Shown here one piece after another: positions 35,135-43,679 of a stretch of 64,000 bases of DNA (within the stretch, counting starts at the first letter, position 1; every line of letters begins with the position of its first letter). Made by a program: the position numbers and the translations under genes. The notes under the pieces are model-generated. The model searched no databases. It saw nothing but the letters and a program-made list of their open reading frames with translations, and was not told where the DNA came from. This stretch comes from Streptomyces sp. TS71-3 (GTDB lineage Bacteria > Actinomycetota > Actinomycetes > Streptomycetales > Streptomycetaceae). The DNA is taken from the NCBI RefSeq assembly GCF_018327685.1, contig NZ_BNEL01000001.1, forward strand, positions 5,643,501-5,707,500. The letters are read 5' to 3'.

Positions 35135-36463
35135 ATGACGGCATCGGTCACCCCACGAAGGACCGTCCTCGCGGCGGGACTGGCCATCCTGTTCGGCAGT
35201 GCGGTGGCGGGCTGCGGCACCTCGGGACCCAAGCCCGGCGGCGCGGGAGGCTCCACCGACGGCGCGTCGGCGTGGATCCTCAGCGGCGTGACGGAGCAGA
35301 CCTTCCACAACACCTTCAACTCGTGGAACGACGCCCACCCCGATCAGAAGTTCGACGTCCAGGCCTTCGCCAACGACCCGTACAAGCAGAAGATCCGCAC
35401 CGCGGTCGGCGCGGGCCAGGCCCCCACCCTGATCTACGGCTGGGGCGGCGGCGTCCTGGAGTCCTACGTGCGGGCCAAGGCGGTGGAGGACCTGAGCGAC
35501 CTCGCCGCCGACGCCGAGGTGAAGGGCCGCTTCCTCTCCTCGGTCGCGAACGGCGGGAAGGTCGGCGGCAAGACGTACGCGCTGCCGAACAACGGCATCA
35601 AGCCGGTGATGATCTACTACAACAAGGAGCTCTTCGCCCAGATCGGTGCCGAGCCGCCGAAGACCTGGGACGAGCTGATGAGCCAGGTCGACGACTTCAA
35701 GCAGGCCAAGATCGCGCCGTTCACGGTGAGCGGCCAGGCCAAGTGGCCGCTGCTGCCGTGGCTCTCGTACCTGATGGACCGCATCGGCGGCCCCGGCGTG
35801 CTGGAGGACATCCTGGCCGGCAAGGCGAAGGCGTGGTCCGACCCGGCGGTGACCCAGGCGAACACCAAGATCCAGGAGCTGGTCGACGCCGGCGGCTTCG
35901 TGTCGGACTTCGCCTCCATCACCACCGACAGCGGCGCCGACGTGGCCCTGCTGTACACCGGCAAGGCCGCCATGACGCTGGCGCTGCCGTCCGCCTACCA
36001 GACCATCCAGCAGTCCGACCCGAAGTTCGTCTCGGACGGCAAGCTCGGCTACTTCCCCTTCCCGACGGTCTCCGGCGGGAAGGGCGACCCGGACGACGTG
36101 GTCGGCAACCCCTCCAACTACTGGTCGATCTCGGCGTCCGCCTCCGACGACGAGAAGAAGACCGCCCGCGCCTACCTGAAGGACGCTCTGCTCAAGGGCT
36201 CCTACATCGACGACCTGCTCAAGGACGGCAACGTGCCGCCGGTGGCCGATCTCGGCCCCCGGATCGCCAAGTCGAGCGATCCCGACTACTTCGACGCGGT
36301 CTACAGCATGACCGCGAAAGCCCCGAACTTCGCCCTCTCGCTGGACCAGGCGCTCGGCCCCAAGGCCGGCGACGCGGTGCTCACCAACCTCCAGCAGATC
36401 TTCCTCAAGGAGATCACCCCGGAGAAGTTCGCGGACAACATGAACGCCACCCTCTCCGGCTGA
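35135..36463 (+). CDS. ABC sugar importer, extracellular solute-binding lipoprotein
   Basis: 442 residues. A signal peptide ends in the lipobox A-V-A-G-C with Cys27 as the lipidation site. The rest is a family 1 solute-binding protein: F-N-S-W-N-D-A-H-P-D, Y-A-L-P-N-N-G-I-K-P-V-M-I-Y-Y-N-K-E-L-F, and T-W-D-E-L. It captures a sugar, probably an oligosaccharide given the cytoplasmic GH5 enzyme downstream. The ATPase subunit is not encoded here, as is usual in Streptomyces, where a shared MsiK-type ATPase serves many importers. Confidence 0.9.
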   Translation: MTASVTPRRTVLAAGLAILFGSAVAGCGTSGPKPGGAGGSTDGASAWILSGVTEQTFHNTFNSWNDAHPDQKFDVQAFANDPYKQKIRTAVGAGQAPTLIYGWGGGVLESYVRAKAVEDLSDLAADAEVKGRFLSSVANGGKVGGKTYALPNNGIKPVMIYYNKELFAQIGAEPPKTWDELMSQVDDFKQAKIAPFTVSGQAKWPLLPWLSYLMDRIGGPGVLEDILAGKAKAWSDPAVTQANTKIQELVDAGGFVSDFASITTDSGADVALLYTGKAAMTLALPSAYQTIQQSDPKFVSDGKLGYFPFPTVSGGKGDPDDVVGNPSNYWSISASASDDEKKTARAYLKDALLKGSYIDDLLKDGNVPPVADLGPRIAKSSDPDYFDAVYSMTAKAPNFALSLDQALGPKAGDAVLTNLQQIFLKEITPEKFADNMNATLSG

Positions 36464-36475
36464 AATCGAGTTGAC

Positions 36476-37399
36476 GTGTCGGTCCTGCATCCCCGAACCC
36501 CGGCGGCCCCCTCCCGGAGCACCCTCGACAGACGCCACGGCGCCAGCGGACTGCTGGTCCTGCCTGCGCTGCTGATGTTCCTCGTCTTCGCCGTGCTGCC
36601 GCTCGCCGGTGCCGCGGTCCTCAGCTTCACGCGGTGGGACGGCCTCAGCGGCATCGGCTGGGCCGGCCTGCACAACTGGTCCGCCGTGATGCAGGACCCG
36701 GTGACCGGCAACGCACTGCTGCTCACGTTCAAGATCATCGTGGTGTCCTGGCTGGTGCAGACCCCGATCAGCCTGCTGCTCGGGGTCTTCACCGCCGGCA
36801 CCCAGCGCTACCGCGCGGTGCTCGCCGCGCTCTACTTCATCCCGCTGCTGCTCTCCTCGGCGGCGGTCGCCATCGCGTTCAAGGCCATCCTCGACCCGCA
36901 CTTCGGCATCGGGGGCGCGCCCGGCCTCGGCTTCCTCGCGCAGAACTGGCTGGGCGACCCGAGCCTGGTGCTGTACGTGGTGATCTTCGTGATCGCCTGG
37001 CAGTTCGTGCCCTTCCACACGCTGCTGTACCAGGCCGCCGTACGGCAGGTCCCCACCTCGCTCTACGAGGCGGCGACCATCGACGGGGCGGGACGCTTCC
37101 AGCAGTTCGCCTACGTCACGCTGCCGCAGTTGCGCGGCACGATCATCACCTCGTCCACGCTGATGGTCACCGGCTCGCTGACCTACTTCGACGTGGTCTT
37201 CGTCCTCACCGGGGGAGGCCCGGGCAACAGCACCCGGCTGCTGCCCCTCGACATGTACCTCACCGGCTTCGCCGCCAACGACATGGGCGCCGCCAGCGTG
37301 CTGGCCGTGATCCTCGTGGTGATCGGGCTCGCCCTGGCGCTCGCGCTGACCAGGTTCACGGGCTTCAGCCGGATGCGCAGCGACCAGGAAGGGCTCTGA
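36476..37399 (+). CDS. ABC sugar importer permease 1 (MalF type)
   Basis: 307 residues, GTG start 12 bases after the binding-protein stop. Six membrane segments are expected. The EAA loop that contacts the ATPase reads Y-E-A-A-T-I-D-G-A-G-R-F-Q-Q-F at roughly 198-212. The end overlaps the second permease by one base (TGATG). Confidence 0.9.
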   Translation: MSVLHPRTPAAPSRSTLDRRHGASGLLVLPALLMFLVFAVLPLAGAAVLSFTRWDGLSGIGWAGLHNWSAVMQDPVTGNALLLTFKIIVVSWLVQTPISLLLGVFTAGTQRYRAVLAALYFIPLLLSSAAVAIAFKAILDPHFGIGGAPGLGFLAQNWLGDPSLVLYVVIFVIAWQFVPFHTLLYQAAVRQVPTSLYEAATIDGAGRFQQFAYVTLPQLRGTIITSSTLMVTGSLTYFDVVFVLTGGGPGNSTRLLPLDMYLTGFAANDMGAASVLAVILVVIGLALALALTRFTGFSRMRSDQEGL

Positions 37400-38304
37400 T
37401 GGCCACCACGACCACCCCGGCAGCGAGGTCCGGCACCCGGTTCGGACGGCCGGCGGCCCCGCCGCGCCGCCGCAGGGCGGGCACCCCCCGCAGGAAGCCC
37501 AACGTGCCCGCCGCGCTCGCCGGGTTCGTCTGGCTGGCCGTGATCATCCTGCCCGTCTACTACGTGGTCATCACCAGCCTGCGCGGCCAGGCCGGCTTCT
37601 TCTCCGGCAACCCGCTCGCGCCGACCCACGACCTCACCCTCGGCAACTACACGGAAGTCCTCGACAAGGGCTTCGGGACGTACTTCCTGAACAGCGTCAC
37701 GGTGACCACCGCCTCGGTGGCGCTGACCGTCGCCCTGTCCCTGATGGCCGCCTACGCGGTGGTGCGCGGGCGGGGCCGGCTGGTGCGCTCCGCCTTCTCG
37801 CTCTTCCTGCTGGGGCTCGCCATCCCCGTGCACGCCACGATCATCCCGCTCTACTACATGATCACGCGTGTGCACCTCTACGACAGCCTGCTCGCCCTGA
37901 TCCTGCCGTCCATCGGCTTCGCCGTGCCGGTCACCGTCCTCATCCTCGCGAACTTCATCCGGGACATCCCGCGCGAGCTCTTCGAGTCCATGCGCCTGGA
38001 CGGCGGCAACGACGCACGGATCCTCTGGCACCTCGTCGTCCCGCTGGCCCGCCCCGCCATCGTCACCGTCTCCATCTACGACGCCCTGCACGTCTGGAAC
38101 GGCTTCCTCTTCCCCCTGATCCTCACGCAGAGTCCCGGCCGGCGGGTGCTGCCGATGGCGCTGTGGACGTTCCAGGGCGAGTTCACCGTCAACGTCCCCG
38201 CGGTGCTCGCCGCCGTGGTGCTGTCCACCCTGCCGATGCTCGCCGCCTACCTCGTCGGGCGCCGCCACCTCATCCGCGGCCTGACCGCCGGATTCAGCCG
38301 GTGA
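37399..38304 (+). CDS. ABC sugar importer permease 2 (MalG type)
   Basis: 301 residues. A Pro/Arg-rich 35-residue head precedes six membrane segments. The EAA loop is F-E-S-M-R-L-D-G-G-N-D-A-R-I near 195. Coupled to permease 1 by a one-base overlap. Confidence 0.9.
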   Translation: MATTTTPAARSGTRFGRPAAPPRRRRAGTPRRKPNVPAALAGFVWLAVIILPVYYVVITSLRGQAGFFSGNPLAPTHDLTLGNYTEVLDKGFGTYFLNSVTVTTASVALTVALSLMAAYAVVRGRGRLVRSAFSLFLLGLAIPVHATIIPLYYMITRVHLYDSLLALILPSIGFAVPVTVLILANFIRDIPRELFESMRLDGGNDARILWHLVVPLARPAIVTVSIYDALHVWNGFLFPLILTQSPGRRVLPMALWTFQGEFTVNVPAVLAAVVLSTLPMLAAYLVGRRHLIRGLTAGFSR

Positions 38305-38377
38305 GCGCGGGGCGCAGGAGCCCCCTCACCCGCACACCCCCCGCGGCGGACGCCGCAGCACGCAAGGAGTACGGCCT

Positions 38378-39763
38378 ATGAACGACGCGTCCGTGATGCT
38401 CCACGTCGAGGACGACCACCTGGCCACCGCCACCGGTGAACCCGTGCGGCTGCGCGGCGTCGGACTCGGCGGCTGGATGAACATGGAGAACTTCATCACC
38501 GGCTTTCCGGCGACCGAGGAGCTCCAGCGCGGCGCCCTGCGCCGTGTCGTCGGCGAGGAGGCCTACCACGCCTTCTTCGACCGCTTCCTGGAGGTGTTCT
38601 TCACGGACGCCGACGCCGCCCTGCTCGCCGGGATGGGCATGAACTGCGTCCGGGTGCCCTTCCACTACCGGCACTTCGAGGACGACGACCGGCCCATGGA
38701 GCTGAAGAAGCAGGGCTTCGACCTGCTGGACCGGGTGGTCGACAGCTGCGCGCGGCACGGCCTCTACACGGTGCTCGACCTGCACGCCGCGCCCGGCTAC
38801 CACAACCAGCGCTGGCACAGCGACAATCCCACGCACCGCTCGTTCTTCTGGACCCACCGCCACTTCCAGGACCGCGTGGTGCACCTGTGGGAGGCCCTGG
38901 CGGACCACTACCGCGGCAACCCCATGGTGGCCGGCTACAACCCCCTGAACGAGCCCGCGGACTCCGACGGCCTCACCATCGGACCCTTCTACGAGCGGCT
39001 GCACGCCGCGATCAGGGCGGTCGACCCGGACCACACCATCTTCCTCGACGGCAACCGGCACGCCACCGAGTTCGACTCCTTCCGCGACCCGTGGCCGAAC
39101 ACCGTCTACACCGTCCACGACTACGCCCTCGCCGGCTTCGCCGACAGCGGCGACTACCCGGGCTTCTCCCGCGGCCAGTACGTGAACCGCGACTTCCTCG
39201 AAAGCCGCTTCCTGACCCGGTCCGCGTACATGCGCAGCACCCGCACCCCCATATGGGTCGGCGAGTTCGGCCCGGTCTACAGCGGCGACGCGAAGCGCGA
39301 CGCGGCCCGCTACAGGGTGCTCGCCGACCAGCTCGCCCTCTACGACGAGCTGGGCGCCGGGTGGAGCCTGTGGACGTACAAGGACATCGGCCTCCAGGGC
39401 ATCGCGCACCTGCCCGCCGAGTCCCCGTACCTGCGGCGGATCGCCCCCGTCCTGGAGAAGAAGGCGCGGCTCGGCGTCGACGTGTGGGGCGGGGTGGACA
39501 CCGGCGTGCGGCACATCCTCGACCCGATCGAGCGGACCGTCGCGGAGGAGTTCCCGTCCTTCGACCCGCTGCCGTTCGGCCAGCAGCAGTGGATCCACGT
39601 GCTGGTGCGGCACATCCTGCTCGCCGAGCCCATGGTCGACGACTTCGCCCGCTGCTTCGCCGGGCTCGACGCAGACGGCATGCGGGCGCTCGCCGACTGC
39701 TTCGCGCTGGAGCGGTGCGCCGTGCGCACCCCGCTTGTTGACCTGCTCAAGGAGCACCTGTGA
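38378..39763 (+). CDS. Cytoplasmic glycoside hydrolase family 5 enzyme
   Basis: 461 residues with a GH5-type TIM barrel. R-G-V-G-L-G-G-W-M-N near the start is the substrate-site loop. The acid/base Glu is in N-P-L-N-E-P (about 190) and the nucleophile Glu in W-V-G-E-F-G (about 296). There is no signal peptide, so it acts on imported glucosides or oligosaccharides after the ABC importer. The C-terminal 80 residues are helical and unassigned. Its stop overlaps the GTG of the next gene (GTGA). Confidence 0.87.
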   Translation: MNDASVMLHVEDDHLATATGEPVRLRGVGLGGWMNMENFITGFPATEELQRGALRRVVGEEAYHAFFDRFLEVFFTDADAALLAGMGMNCVRVPFHYRHFEDDDRPMELKKQGFDLLDRVVDSCARHGLYTVLDLHAAPGYHNQRWHSDNPTHRSFFWTHRHFQDRVVHLWEALADHYRGNPMVAGYNPLNEPADSDGLTIGPFYERLHAAIRAVDPDHTIFLDGNRHATEFDSFRDPWPNTVYTVHDYALAGFADSGDYPGFSRGQYVNRDFLESRFLTRSAYMRSTRTPIWVGEFGPVYSGDAKRDAARYRVLADQLALYDELGAGWSLWTYKDIGLQGIAHLPAESPYLRRIAPVLEKKARLGVDVWGGVDTGVRHILDPIERTVAEEFPSFDPLPFGQQQWIHVLVRHILLAEPMVDDFARCFAGLDADGMRALADCFALERCAVRTPLVDLLKEHL

Positions 39764-40851
39764 GGATCACCGCGATCGAGACGCTGCTGCGCGGCCCGCT
39801 CGCCGCCGTCCGGGTCCACACCGACGACGGCCTCACCGGCATCGGGCAGACCGCACCCTACGAGGCGGCCACCAGCGTCGGAGTCCTGCACACCATGGTC
39901 GCCCCGCTCTTCCTCGGCAGGGACCCGTGGGACGTCGAGGCGCTCGTCGACGCCTGCGTACGGCACCACTACAAGTTCTCCGGCGGATTCCTGCTGCGCG
40001 CGCTCGCCGGTGTGGACACCGCGCTGTGGGACGTCCTCGGCAAGGCCGCGGGCCGGCCCGTCAGCCAGCTCCTCGGCGGGCACGCCAGGGCGTCGGTGCC
40101 GATGTACGCCTCCAGCATGCGCCGCGACATCACGCCCGAGGCGGAGGGCGAGCGCCTGGCGGAGGCGATCGCGGAGCGGGGATTCAGGGCGGTGAAGATC
40201 CGCGTCGGCGAGGCCATGGGCCGCGACCGGGACGCCGCGCCCCGCAGGACCGAGCGGATCGTGCCGCACCTGCGCGACGCGCTCGGCGACGACGTCGACC
40301 TGTCCGCGGACGCCAACGGCGGCTACTCGGCGGGCCGTGCCATCAGGGTCGGCCGGATGCTGGAGGAACACGGCTACTTCCACTTCGAGGAGCCCTGCCC
40401 CTTCCCGGACATCGAGCAGACCGCGCGGGTCGCCGCCGCCCTCGACATCCCCGTCTCCGGCGGCGAGCAGGACACGTCGCTGGCGCAGTTCCACCGCATG
40501 ATCAGCACCGGTGCCGTGGACATCGTGCAGCCGGACATCGGCTACCTCGGCGGCGTGTCGCGGGCCCGCAAGGTCGCCGTGCTCGCCGAGGCCGCGGGCA
40601 TCCCCTGCACCCCGCACTGCGCCAACGACTCGCTGCTGCAGGTCTTCAGCCTGCACCTCGCCGCCGCGCAGCCCGCGTGCAGCCAGTACCAGGAGTGGAG
40701 CATCGAGAACACGCCGTGGACGCAGGGCGTCTACGCGCCGCTGCTGAAGGTGGCGGACGGCGAGGTCGCCGCGCCCACCGCGCCGGGCTGGGGCATCGTG
40801 CTCGACCCCGACTTCGTACGGGCCGCGGAGTGCCGCCGCTCCGCGCTGTGA
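39760..40851 (+). CDS. Mandelate racemase / muconate lactonising enzyme superfamily protein
   Basis: 363 residues, enolase superfamily. Metal ligands are in S-A-D-A-N-G-G-Y (Asp), F-E-E-P (Glu) and S-G-G-E-Q (Glu). A general acid/base His in T-P-H-C-A-N with Asp in Q-P-D-I-G-Y, plus A-V-K-I-R-V as the second-strand lysine motif, place it in the mandelate racemase subgroup, which contains acid-sugar dehydratases. In this operon it probably handles an aldonate or uronate released by the GH5 enzyme. The precise substrate is unknown. Confidence 0.87.
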   Translation: MRITAIETLLRGPLAAVRVHTDDGLTGIGQTAPYEAATSVGVLHTMVAPLFLGRDPWDVEALVDACVRHHYKFSGGFLLRALAGVDTALWDVLGKAAGRPVSQLLGGHARASVPMYASSMRRDITPEAEGERLAEAIAERGFRAVKIRVGEAMGRDRDAAPRRTERIVPHLRDALGDDVDLSADANGGYSAGRAIRVGRMLEEHGYFHFEEPCPFPDIEQTARVAAALDIPVSGGEQDTSLAQFHRMISTGAVDIVQPDIGYLGGVSRARKVAVLAEAAGIPCTPHCANDSLLQVFSLHLAAAQPACSQYQEWSIENTPWTQGVYAPLLKVADGEVAAPTAPGWGIVLDPDFVRAAECRRSAL

Positions 40852-41216
40852 CGAGCAGTAGGCGCCGTGAACCGCGGGAGCCGTGAACCGCGGGAGCCGT
40901 GAACCGCGGGAGCCGTGAGCTGAAGGAGTCGTGAACCGTAGGAGTCGCGAGCCGGAGCGGCGGTGGTCCATGGGTGCCGTGAACCGCGCCCGCCGCCCCT
41001 GCGCCGGGCCGGGCGCCGCAGCGCCGTCGCCGAGCGTGGTGAGCCCTCACGCAGACATAGGTGGCGGGGACATGCATCCGCCTGCGACCTGCCGTTCCCG
41101 GCCGGTGGCGGCCTTTTCGACCTTGTGCCGGTCACAGGGGGTGCGCAAGCGGGCCGAAAGCGCTGTAATGGCCAATTGAGGTCAGCGACGGCTCGACGGG
41201 ACGGGGAACGGGAGCG
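40852..41216. repeat. Gene-free region with a 16-bp tandem repeat
   Basis: Six 16-bp units cover 40865-40960. The first three (CCGTGAACCGCGGGAG) are identical and the next three have drifted; the array starts 14 bases after the MR/MLE stop. The rest of the 365-base gap is the promoter region of the phosphatase gene and shows no other gene. Confidence 0.75.
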
Positions 41217-43643
41217 TTGCGTGTCGAAAGTGCGCTGGAGGCGATCCCCTCGGATCTGGACGCCCAGGGGCGTGCCCGGTCCGTCGTGGAACAGGTCCTG
41301 GTCTTCACCGATGCCACGCATGCGGCCGTCTACCAGCCGGCACGAGCCGGCGAGGAGCTGCGCCTGACCGTCGCGGCGGGCGTGCCCGGGTCGCTCTACG
41401 GCCTCGTGGACGGCTACGCGACCGGCGGCGACGCCCCGGTGGCCGCCGCGCACCGCTCTCGAACGCCGCTCTGGCTGGCGGCCGAGGAGCTGGCGGGGCG
41501 GCCCGGTGCCGGTGGGACCGCAACCAAGGACATGGCGCTTGCGGTCCTGCCGCTGACCGGGGACGGTGCGGGCCGCGGCTGCCTGCTGGCGGTGGGGGAC
41601 GGTCCTGAGGGCTTCGGCGAGGAGGACCGGCGGCGTCTGGAGCTGTTCGCGGGCGCGGTCGTGGCCCCGTCGGCGCGCCGGATGCCGCCCGGTGCCACGA
41701 TGGTCACACCGGACGGCGACGTGCCCGTCAGCACCTTCACCCTGTCCATGGACACCGGTCACATCGAGGTCGCCGAGCACGTGTTGGACCTCTTCGGCAT
41801 CCACCCGGAGGACTTCGACGGCCGGGTGGAGACCCTGCTGTCGCTGACCGTGCCGGAGGACCTGCCCACGCTGATGTCCGTGGTCGAGCCCGACCACATG
41901 GCCATCGGCGACCGCGAGCTCGACTTCCGTATCCGCCGTCCGTCCGGGGAGCCCAGGTGGCTGCGGCTGCGCGGCCAGGTGCTGCCCGGCGGCCCGGACC
42001 ACCCGCCGCAGTTGCTCGGCACCGTCGTCGACACCTCCCTGCTGGGGCCCGGCGCCAACGACGTCTTCCGCATCCAGCAGCTCGCCGCCGTGCTGGCGGC
42101 CGCAGGAACCGTCCGCGACGCGAGCCACGCCATCGTCGCGGCCCTGCGCCAGCCGCTCGGCGCGGACCGGGCCGCGCTCGCCGAGGTGGAGTCGGACCGG
42201 CTCGTCGTCACCGTCCTGGATCCGCCCGAGCCTGAGGCATGGCCGGAGCTGTGGCGCGCCGAGTGGCGCACCGAGTGGCCGGACGCGCCGATGCGTTCGA
42301 TGCCCACCGTCGCCGCCGCCCTCCAGGACGGCCGGCCCGTGGTGTGGCCCGCGGGCGCCTCCCTCGAACCCGCGCTCGCCGGTGTCGGTCCCGGCGGCCT
42401 CGCCGTCATGCCGCTGCCCGCACGGGGACGAACGGTCGGCGTCTGCGTCTTCGGCTGGGACGAGCCGCACACCTCGGGACCCGACGAACGCTCCCTGCTC
42501 ACCGCGGCCGCGGGGCTCGCGGGCCAGGAACTCACGCGCGTGCACGCCCTCGACGCCGAGCACGAACTCGTCGGCATGCTCCAGCGCTCCCTGCTGCCGC
42601 GCCGGCTGCCCCCGCTGCCCGGCGGGCGCGCGGTGGCCCGCTACCTGCCCAGCACCGTCGGCCTCGAGGTCGGCGGCGACTGGTACGACGTGATTCCCAT
42701 GCCCGACAGCCATGTCGCCCTCGTCATCGGAGACGTCCAGGGCCACAACGCCGGTGCCGCCACGCTGATGGGCCAGATGCGCACCGCGCTGCGCGCCTAC
42801 GCGGTCGAGGGGCACCCCCCGGACGTGGTCGTCTCGCACGCCAACCGGCTGCTGCTGGGCATGGAGAGCGACCTCTTCGCCACCTGCTGCTATGTCGACG
42901 TCGACATGGAGGAGGGCACCGCCTGGTGCGTCCGGGCCGGCCACCTGCCGCCGGTGCTGCGCCACCCCGACGGCTCGACGCAGGCGGTGGTGACCGAGGG
43001 CGGGCCGCCGCTCGGCGTGGTCACCGAGGCGGAGTTCCCCATGACGCCCCTGCGGCTGCTGCCCGGCTCGATGCTGGTGCTCACCACCGACGGCCTGGTG
43101 GAGACCGCGGACCTCGATCTCGACGACGGCCTGCTCAGACTCCGTGAGCAGCTGGAGCGAGCCGATCCGGGCCACCTCGGCCAGGTCGCGGACATGCTCC
43201 TCGCCGGCGGCAACCGCAACGACGACGTGGCGCTGCTCCTGCTGCGCTACGACGGCATGGAGGTGCGCCCGCGGCGCGAGAGCTGGACGATCTGGCGGGT
43301 TCCGGAGGCGCCGCGGCACGCCCGCCGCTTCACCACCCGCACGCTGCGCGCCTGGGGGGTCACCCACGACCTCGACGCGGTCCTGCTCGTCGTCTCCGAA
43401 CTGGTCACCAACGCCCTGGTGCACACCGACGGGCAGGTGCGCCTCGAACTGACCCTCATCAACGACCGGCTGCGGATCGCCGTCGGCGACTCCTCACCGC
43501 GCACTCCCATCAAGCCGACCAACATCGGCTGGGAGGCCACCGGCGGCCGCGGCATCCTGCTGGTGCAGGCCGTGTCCGACGCCTCGGGGACCGTGCCGGT
43601 GAGCGGCGGCAAGCAGGTGTGGAGCGAGATCGAGCTGGGGTGA
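41217..43643 (+). CDS. SpoIIE-type PP2C phosphatase with GAF/PAS sensors and HATPase domain
   Basis: 808 residues from TTG 41217. Order by eye: GAF-like (10-160), PAS-like (170-275, D-L-F-G-I-H-P-E-D-F), second GAF-like (285-440), SpoIIE/PP2C catalytic domain (455-690) with G-G-D-W-Y-D-V near 485, I-G-D-V-Q-G-H, T-T-D-G-L-V-E and N-D-D-V-A-L-L, and an RsbW-like kinase/ATPase domain (700-808) with S-E-L-V-T-N-A-L-V-H and G-G-R-G-I. Such proteins switch sigma factors through anti-sigma antagonists. No partner is adjacent. The small frame at 21978-22391 is a relic of the same family. Confidence 0.9.
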   Translation: MRVESALEAIPSDLDAQGRARSVVEQVLVFTDATHAAVYQPARAGEELRLTVAAGVPGSLYGLVDGYATGGDAPVAAAHRSRTPLWLAAEELAGRPGAGGTATKDMALAVLPLTGDGAGRGCLLAVGDGPEGFGEEDRRRLELFAGAVVAPSARRMPPGATMVTPDGDVPVSTFTLSMDTGHIEVAEHVLDLFGIHPEDFDGRVETLLSLTVPEDLPTLMSVVEPDHMAIGDRELDFRIRRPSGEPRWLRLRGQVLPGGPDHPPQLLGTVVDTSLLGPGANDVFRIQQLAAVLAAAGTVRDASHAIVAALRQPLGADRAALAEVESDRLVVTVLDPPEPEAWPELWRAEWRTEWPDAPMRSMPTVAAALQDGRPVVWPAGASLEPALAGVGPGGLAVMPLPARGRTVGVCVFGWDEPHTSGPDERSLLTAAAGLAGQELTRVHALDAEHELVGMLQRSLLPRRLPPLPGGRAVARYLPSTVGLEVGGDWYDVIPMPDSHVALVIGDVQGHNAGAATLMGQMRTALRAYAVEGHPPDVVVSHANRLLLGMESDLFATCCYVDVDMEEGTAWCVRAGHLPPVLRHPDGSTQAVVTEGGPPLGVVTEAEFPMTPLRLLPGSMLVLTTDGLVETADLDLDDGLLRLREQLERADPGHLGQVADMLLAGGNRNDDVALLLLRYDGMEVRPRRESWTIWRVPEAPRHARRFTTRTLRAWGVTHDLDAVLLVVSELVTNALVHTDGQVRLELTLINDRLRIAVGDSSPRTPIKPTNIGWEATGGRGILLVQAVSDASGTVPVSGGKQVWSEIELG

Positions 43644-43679
43644 CCCCCGCGTCGCGCCCCGTCGGGCGGGATGGGCCGG

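Noticed and set aside
40731..43424. 897-codon minus-strand frame opposite the PP2C phosphatase
   Set aside because: His/Gly/Arg-rich shadow; the plus strand has all catalytic phosphatase motifs.
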